A stretch of 64,000 bases of DNA from contig JAFAER010000205.1 in the NCBI GenBank assembly GCA_023423895.1, positions 42,907-106,906 of the forward strand. The letters are read 5' to 3'. Under the pieces are notes generated by a model, which worked only from the letters and a program-made list of their open reading frames with translations, searched no databases and was not told where the DNA came from. How positions within the stretch are numbered: the stretch's first letter is position 1; the number at the start of each line of letters is the position of its first letter. Below are positions 59,481-64,000 of this stretch, piece after piece. The DNA comes from Pseudomonadota bacterium. GTDB lineage: Bacteria; Myxococcota_A; Polyangia; Polyangiales; Polyangiaceae. A program made the position numbers and the translations under genes.

Positions 59481-59936
59481 ATGCGCGATCGGATAGGCAT
59501 GAGTGCTGTTCCCTTCGTCGAAGTCTTCGGCGATGACCGAGCGGATGCCGTCGCCGTTTCCCGATCACGTCTATGTCGGCTACTGGGTCCGCGAGAAGGG
59601 CGACAATTGATCTGCGAGCCGTTCCCCGTGAAGGCGAAGTCCTTCAAGAAGGCGAAGCTCGAGGTCGAGACCGAGACGATCATCGAGTTCTCGGTCCACG
59701 CCTCCGGCGTGAAGGCGACGTTCTTATCTAAAGAAGACGCTTCACGAGCTGATCGCACTCAAGAACGTCGAGGCATTTCTTGGCGGCCCGAGCAAGAAGG
59801 ACGTTCACGTCGGCGACAGCCCGCAGCGGAGAGCCTGGCGACTCATTCCTGGATTGGATCGAGGCGGAGCAGGATCTCCTCTGGCGGCAGATTGGGTTCT
59901 CCCCGCATGAACGTCCTCGCGGTTCAGCCTCGTTAG
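59481..59936 (+). pseudogene. Degraded gene fragment
   Basis: After a start-like opening the coding-like text ICEPFPVKAKSFKKAKLEVE and IIEFSVHASGVKATFLSK breaks near 59735. The plausible continuation KKTLHELIALKNVEAFLGGP and KKDVHVGDSPQRRAWRLIPG is in another frame, ending at about 59910. So a real ancestral gene seems to have been broken by a frameshift. I do not recognise the family. It follows HerA by only 6 nt and belongs to the decaying accessory region. Confidence 0.45.
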
Positions 59937-59953
59937 GTGCTCACGAAGAATGC

Positions 59954-60178
59954 TCAGGAAGTGGACTTGGGCGGGAGTACCAGGACGTCCGCCTTCGCGA
60001 GGTGCAGCTTGATGCGGGAGAAGGCTTCGTGACGAGCGCGGCCGCCACATCTTGCCCCGCGGTCCGGGAACGCCGGGTCCGTCGGTGGCGGGCGCCATCC
60101 GACGTACTTTGCCGAGCCCCACGCCTTCCAGCGCTTGAACGCCTTGGCGGCGTCGGGGTGCAGAGCGATGTAGGGCAT
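59954..60178 (-). CDS. Small hypothetical protein, possibly a remnant
   Basis: 74 residues: MPYIALHPDAAKAFKRWKAWG, then SAKYVGWRPPPTDP and a helical tail SRIKLHLAKADVLVLPPKS. The reading looks protein-like, but no family is recognised. It is antisense to no other credible gene, has no good ribosome site, and lies between broken genes, so it may be a fragment. Confidence 0.4.
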   Translation of the reverse strand: MPYIALHPDAAKAFKRWKAWGSAKYVGWRPPPTDPAFPDRGARCGGRARHEAFSRIKLHLAKADVLVLPPKSTS

Positions 60179-60188
60179 CGGCTGGAAG

Positions 60189-60640
60189 ATGGAGGTCGGG
60201 CAGTTCGCCTATCGAAGCGATCAGCCCTTCGATCAGGCGGTCGCGTCAGCCCGGCATGCACTGCAGCAATCGATCCGGAGGAGCGCCCCGAACGAAGTCG
60301 CCGAGGCGTTGAGCGACCTGTCGCGGCGAACGAAGCCCGATGGGAACGGCGCGATCCAGCACTCTATGGCGGCTCTCGCGTGCGTAGCCCGTGACATCAG
60401 GGGCGACCCGAAGCAGACCCTGCGGGGGCACTTTGAAGAACCGCGGCACCGTACTCGCGAGCCCACGTCCCTTGGATGTGGCGGTCGAGAAGGCGTGGGG
60501 CTACACCTCCGAGGTCGGGCGACATCTTCAGGAGCCGAGAGCCGTTGGCCGAGGAAGCTGAGCTAGTCACGACCGTCTGCGCTGCTGTCGTCACGTACCT
60601 CGTGAAGAAGCACGGGGCCGGAGTAGGCGGAAACCCATGA
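60189..60640 (+). pseudogene. Abortive-infection-like C-terminal domain, frameshifted
   Basis: Three frames must be joined to read it. First, VAEALSDLSRRTKPDGNGAI and MAALACVARDIRGDPKQTL (to about 60420); then LASPRPLDVAVEKAWGYTSE and VGRHLQEPRA; then EEAELVTTVCAAVVTYLVKK, ending at the TGA 60638-60640. I recall this pattern from the C-terminal helical domain of AbiJ-type and similar abortive-infection proteins. The stop overlaps the next start (ATGA), so the ancestor was probably coupled to the AlbA_2 gene. At least two frameshifts make it a likely pseudogene. Confidence 0.6.
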
Positions 60641-62313
60641 CCTCATCACACGAGTCCCAACACCTCGACCGCAAATCGCTGCGCCTGGTCACCGGCGCGA
60701 GGGCCGACTTCGGCGAGCTCGCGCAAGACTGCGTCTGCTTCGCCAACGCTGCGGGCGGCACGCTGCTCATCGGCATCGAGGACGACGCCGACGCGCCGCC
60801 CGCGAGCCAGCGCGTCGAGCCCGCGCTCTTCGATCGTATCCGTAAGCGCGTCGGCGAGCTGACCGTGAACGTGCAGGTGGTGCCGGAGCTGAAGCGCCAC
60901 GAGAACGGCGGCGAGTACATCGTGCTCACCATCCCGCGCGCGACGGGCATCGCATCGACGAGCGACGGCCGCTACTTCCTCCGCGTCGGCGACACGTGCC
61001 GGCCCATCGTCGGCGACGACATGATGCGCCTCGCGAACGAGCGCCCGGCCACGCCGTGGGAGGAGATGACCTCGCAGGGCGTCCCGAGGACGAACGCTGA
61101 CGCCGCGAAGGTCGCGAGCCTCTGCGCGCGGCTCCGCGCGTCGGACCGCGTGAAGCCATCGGTGAAGGAGAAGACCGATGGTGAGCTTGTCACGCACTAC
61201 GGCCTTGCGAAGGGTGATGTGCTGACAAACCTCGGCGTGCTGCTAGTCGGCACCAGGCACGATCGCGCAGGCCTAGGCAGCGCGCCCATCGTGCAGGCCA
61301 TCAAATATGACGAGCGGGAGGTGAAGGTCGCGAAGTGGAGCTGGGACGATCACGAGCTGTCGCCCATCGACCTGGTCGACGCCATCTGGAGCGAGGTCCC
61401 GGACTTCCGTGAGAGCTACGAGCTGCCCGACGGCATGTTCCGCACGAAGCTCCCTGCCTACGACGAGCTCGTCGTTCGCGAGCTACTCGTCAACGCGCTC
61501 GTCCACCGCCCCTACACGCAGCGAGGCGACGTCTACTTGAACCTGCATCCGGACCGCCTCGAGGTCGTGAACCCCGGGCGACTGCCGATTGGTGTCACGC
61601 CGCAGAACATCCTCCACGAGAGCCGCCGCCGGAACGACGGGCTCGCGCGCATCTTCCACGACCTGAAGCTCATGGAGCGCGAGGGCAGCGGCATCGACTT
61701 GCTCTTCGAGCGGCTGCTCGCGACCGGGCGCAAGATGCCGACTATCCGCGAGGGGACCGACTCCGTCCACGTCACCGTCCCGCGCCGCGTGGTGCAGCCC
61801 GGCATCATCAAGCTGCTCGTCGAGGCGGACAAGCGGTACCAGCTTACGCAGCGCGAGCGCATCACCTTCGCGCTCGTCGCACAGACCGAGAGCGTGTCGG
61901 CGGCCGAGCTCGCAGAGCAGTTGGAGCTGCCGGACGCCAGCGCTTTGCGCCCCTGGCTCGGCCGACTCCTCACATCGCGCCTCGTCGAGCAATCAGGCCG
62001 CACGAACGCCACGCGCTATTTCGTGCCGCCCGCGCTCCTGCGCGAAGCTGGGCTCGACGCGCTCACGACGCTCACGCGTGTTCAGCCGCACCGCCTGCGC
62101 GCGCTCATCCTCGAAGACCTCGAGCGCTTCCCGGACTCGTCGAAGGCCGACATCTGGCGACGGGTGGGGCCCGAGATCCCCGAGCGGACTTTTCGTCGCG
62201 CGCTCGAGGACCTCGTCGCGTCAGACCGTGTGGTGGCGACGGGCGAGACGAGGGCCCGCAAGTTCAGCCTCAAGCGCGGCGTTTCTGGCCACGGTCACGA
62301 CGATGGCCAGTAA
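60637..62313 (+). CDS. AlbA_2 (Schlafen-like) ATP-binding protein
   Basis: 558 residues, ATG at 60637 overlapping the pseudogene stop. N-terminal AlbA_2 domain: DFGELAQDCVCFANAAGGTLLIGIEDD and REVGDTC-like RVGDTCRPI. A HATPase-like middle follows (VVRELLVNALVHRPYTQRGDVYLNL, PGRLPIGVTPQNILHESRRRN, LMEREGSGIDLLFERL). The C-terminus is a winged-helix pair (LAEQLELPDASALRPWLGRL). Proteins of this type are annotated as RecG-like or transcriptional regulators and are common in defence islands. GC-rich, unlike the SIR2 region, so it was acquired separately. Confidence 0.85.
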   Translation: MTSSHESQHLDRKSLRLVTGARADFGELAQDCVCFANAAGGTLLIGIEDDADAPPASQRVEPALFDRIRKRVGELTVNVQVVPELKRHENGGEYIVLTIPRATGIASTSDGRYFLRVGDTCRPIVGDDMMRLANERPATPWEEMTSQGVPRTNADAAKVASLCARLRASDRVKPSVKEKTDGELVTHYGLAKGDVLTNLGVLLVGTRHDRAGLGSAPIVQAIKYDEREVKVAKWSWDDHELSPIDLVDAIWSEVPDFRESYELPDGMFRTKLPAYDELVVRELLVNALVHRPYTQRGDVYLNLHPDRLEVVNPGRLPIGVTPQNILHESRRRNDGLARIFHDLKLMEREGSGIDLLFERLLATGRKMPTIREGTDSVHVTVPRRVVQPGIIKLLVEADKRYQLTQRERITFALVAQTESVSAAELAEQLELPDASALRPWLGRLLTSRLVEQSGRTNATRYFVPPALLREAGLDALTTLTRVQPHRLRALILEDLERFPDSSKADIWRRVGPEIPERTFRRALEDLVASDRVVATGETRARKFSLKRGVSGHGHDDGQ

Positions 62314-62756
62314 GGCGGCACTTGAAGATGTGTAACTGTTTGAAATCTATGGAAATGGATTCTGGCCAAGTCGAAACGGTCGCCAGACTCTTGGCCAGAA
62401 GGAGCGTGACGGGCCGGTTCAGCCCAGCTTCGCCCACCGGCCCGTTTCGGTCGTGCTGCGAGATGTCGGTCCCATTTCGGTACGAGAAGGTCACGACCGG
62501 CGTGAAGCGCCATCTCCTTGCGCCTGGGACGCGCAGCTCTTCGTTGGGAGGCCGACACCGGGTCGGAGGGGCGTTCCCCGCGATGCGCGGCTTTTCGCGC
62601 GCGAACATGCGGGCGTTCGCAGAGGCATGGCCGGACGATGGCGCAATCGTCCAACAGCCTGTTTGACAACTGCCATCCGCGACACGAGCAAGCTCATGGG
62701 CGAGACGAACGCCCGCGTCAGCGGCGGCCAGGCCGGCCCAAGGAGTTCCTCGACGC
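62314..62756. other. Intergenic region with inverted repeat
   Basis: 443 nt between the AlbA_2 gene and the DUF4365-like gene. It contains a perfect 11-bp inverted repeat (listed separately) and stretches such as GACGGGCCGGTTCAGCCC that read as broken frames on both strands. It may be the scar of a mobile element; no intact gene is visible. Confidence 0.45.
62360..62400. repeat. 11-bp perfect inverted repeat, 19-nt loop
   Basis: TTCTGGCCAAG (62360-62370) and its complement CTTGGCCAGAA (62390-62400) enclose 19 nt. It lies 47 nt after the AlbA_2 stop and could be a terminator or the end of a small mobile element. Confidence 0.65.
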
Positions 62757-63518
62757 ATGACCGACGCACAAGACCGTGGCGAGCAGAGCAAGAAGATCGG
62801 CAGGCTCGCCGAGAAAGAGTTCTCCGCGTGGTGCACGAGAGCGGACCTCACCGTCAACAAGTCGGACGAAGACGACGAGGGGTGGGACTTCTTCCTCCAG
62901 GCGAAGTCGAGCAACTCGCCGCGCCCGTTTCTGGATCGAGAGGCACCGGCGTTCAACGCGTTGGTGCAAGTGAAGGCCACCGGCGACGCGAGCGGCGCGG
63001 TTCGAATGTCTCTCGCCAACGCGCTCAAACTCGCGAAGCACGGCGGTCCCGCGTTTCTTTTTATCGCCCATGTCGAAGGCAATGACATTGCCACCTCTTG
63101 GCTGATCCATTGCTGGAAGGAGTTCATCAGTCGAGCGATCGAGTCCGCGATCGCTGCGGAGAACGGACTGTTGCTGAATGAGCGCACCCTCGTCTTTCGG
63201 CCAGGCGTCGATGACCGCGTGAGCAAGGAGACGCTTCGAGCCAAGCTCGACGGGGCCATCGGAGACACGAAGACCTATAGCCCCCGGAAGTCCGCGTTGG
63301 TCGAGTCCGTCGGATACGATGAGCAGCGCTACCGCGTCCGCCTACGCGTGCCGGTTGAGGACGGCCTCGACCCTGACCGGCAGTTTGGCGAATTTCTCGT
63401 CGGGGCGCGCACGATCGAGGGAGTGTCGCTGGAGATCGAGGAGAGCCGCTTCGACGTCGTTCGACCGAATCAAGCGCGTCGAGAGCGCGACTATCATGAG
63501 GCCGCAGGTCGACGATGA
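62757..63518 (+). CDS. DUF4365-like nuclease-fold protein
   Basis: 253 residues, ATG at 62757. The N-terminal half resembles DUF4365: GRLAEKEFSAWCTRADLTVN, DEGWDFFLQ and ALVQVKATGD, which supply an E-x(n)-D-x(n)-QxK set (E20/E21, D44, Q71-K73) of the PD-(D/E)XK nuclease fold. The C-terminal 130 residues have no clear match. The frame ends in an Arg-rich tail (RRERDYHEAAGRR) just where another frame carries VESATIMRPQVDDDG, so the true protein may continue there through a frameshift. Confidence 0.72.
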   Translation: MTDAQDRGEQSKKIGRLAEKEFSAWCTRADLTVNKSDEDDEGWDFFLQAKSSNSPRPFLDREAPAFNALVQVKATGDASGAVRMSLANALKLAKHGGPAFLFIAHVEGNDIATSWLIHCWKEFISRAIESAIAAENGLLLNERTLVFRPGVDDRVSKETLRAKLDGAIGDTKTYSPRKSALVESVGYDEQRYRVRLRVPVEDGLDPDRQFGEFLVGARTIEGVSLEIEESRFDVVRPNQARRERDYHEAAGRR

Positions 63519-63912
63519 CGGCCCATCGGCGACGCTGATCTTCGAAGGTAGAGACGGGCGACGCGCGGAGATCGAGTGTACCGCGTACGTCGCCTCTATG
63601 TATGCACCAGGACTGCCGGACTCGGCGAATGTGACTCGGCTCGTGGCTCCATACTTCGAGTTCATCTCGCAAGAGATCACGGCGGATCGTGTTCGATTCG
63701 GCGTCCGGTTCCCCGGCCTCGATGCTCCCATCGCTGCCGCCGAACTACAGGAACGAGCCCACGTCGCACGTGTCGCGCGCTTCTTTCAGGAGGGAACCGT
63801 TCGCGTGAGGATCCGGGTAGACGGGTTGGAGACCGAGCTGCGTCATGACGGAGACGTGCGTGCCGAGCCGAACCCCCCCCGTGTCAGGGAAGTTGTCGCC
63901 TCCGTCGCGTAG
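63496..63912 (+). CDS. Small protein or C-terminal part of the DUF4365-like protein
   Basis: 138 residues from the ATG at 63496, overlapping the previous gene by 23 nt in another frame. Sequence: ATLIFEGRDGRRAEIECTAY, LVAPYFEFISQEITADRVRF, VARVARFFQEGTVRVRIRVD. A start at this place has a poor ribosome site. Equal plausibility: the region is the C-terminus of the 62757 gene after a one-base frameshift near 63465-63490. I cannot decide without comparison. Confidence 0.55.
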   Translation: MRPQVDDDGPSATLIFEGRDGRRAEIECTAYVASMYAPGLPDSANVTRLVAPYFEFISQEITADRVRFGVRFPGLDAPIAAAELQERAHVARVARFFQEGTVRVRIRVDGLETELRHDGDVRAEPNPPRVREVVASVA

Positions 63913-63954
63913 GCGGTTGCAGTCGATCTCTGGGGACGGGATCTGAGAATTCTT

Positions 63955-64000
63955 GTGAACTACACGGAGTCGTTCAAAGCGAAAATGGTGCAGAGGATGA
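63955..64000 (+). mobile_element. Start of IS3-family-type transposase OrfA (cut by window end)
   Basis: A GTG at 63955 opens MNYTESFKAKMVQRM, the typical first residues of the small HTH protein (OrfA) of IS3-family elements. The rest lies beyond the window. The preceding TGAGAATTC (about 63943-63951) may be near the left terminal repeat, but the end cannot be checked here. Confidence 0.7.

Overview
The window looks like chromosomal DNA of a myxobacterium-like member of the Myxococcota, probably the Sorangium/Labilithrix side (class Polyangia). Base composition is GC-rich with G/C third positions almost throughout. There are very many secreted lipoproteins with Asp/Ala/Gly-rich linkers after the lipobox Cys, Cys-rich repeat lipoproteins, IgGFc-binding-like and RCC1-like lipoproteins, a TonB-C/AgmX-like domain protein and a long hybrid histidine kinase. 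The genus assignment is inference.

Layout. 1-6.6 kb: a partial Cys-rich lipoprotein, a von Willebrand A lipoprotein, then a six-gene minus-strand operon (6551 down to 2553) of haem-motif lipoproteins built around a DUF4266/DUF3570 pair. 6.7-16 kb: a DUF4336-like protein, a lipoprotein, a 1252-aa HK-REC-PAS-HK-REC hybrid kinase, an ArsR/SRPBCC pair and a repeat lipoprotein. 16-18.4 kb: an arsenic operon (arsR-arsI-acr3-arsC) with two matching dyad operators. 18.5-24.9 kb: two coupled GNAT acetyltransferases, a membrane protein, tRNA-Ser(GCT), a ketoacyl-synthase-like enzyme divergent from a TetR regulator, and envelope proteins. 25-35.3 kb: a Ski2-like helicase followed by two coupled small genes (one resembling sigma-70 region 1.1), a second DUF4336-like protein facing a MarR regulator across a double operator, a zinc-ribbon/PQQG-repeat operon, a pirin, and a zinc-ribbon membrane protein.

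35.5-55.0 kb is the most striking part. It holds two tandem, same-orientation, paralogous eight-gene operons (copy A 35478-45105, copy B 45238-54956). In both, the order is envelope protein, ECF sigma factor, single-TM protein, Cys-rich lipoprotein, two propeller-like lipoproteins, an RCC1-type lipoprotein and an IgGFc-binding-like lipoprotein. Nearly every junction is a 4-nt stop/start overlap, and even the unusual 26-nt overlap between genes 6 and 7 is conserved. I read it as a sigma-factor-controlled cell-surface lipoprotein system that I cannot match to a named system.

55.1-64 kb: a response regulator and tRNA-Ser(TGA), then accessory DNA downstream of the tRNA. This part holds a SIR2-HerA defence pair (AT-richer; HerA frameshifted) preceded by a perfect 11-bp-arm palindrome, degraded gene fragments including an abortive-infection-like pseudogene, an AlbA_2/Schlafen-like ATP-binding protein, a DUF4365-like nuclease candidate, and the start of an IS3-type transposase at the right edge. 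It reads as a decaying defence island.
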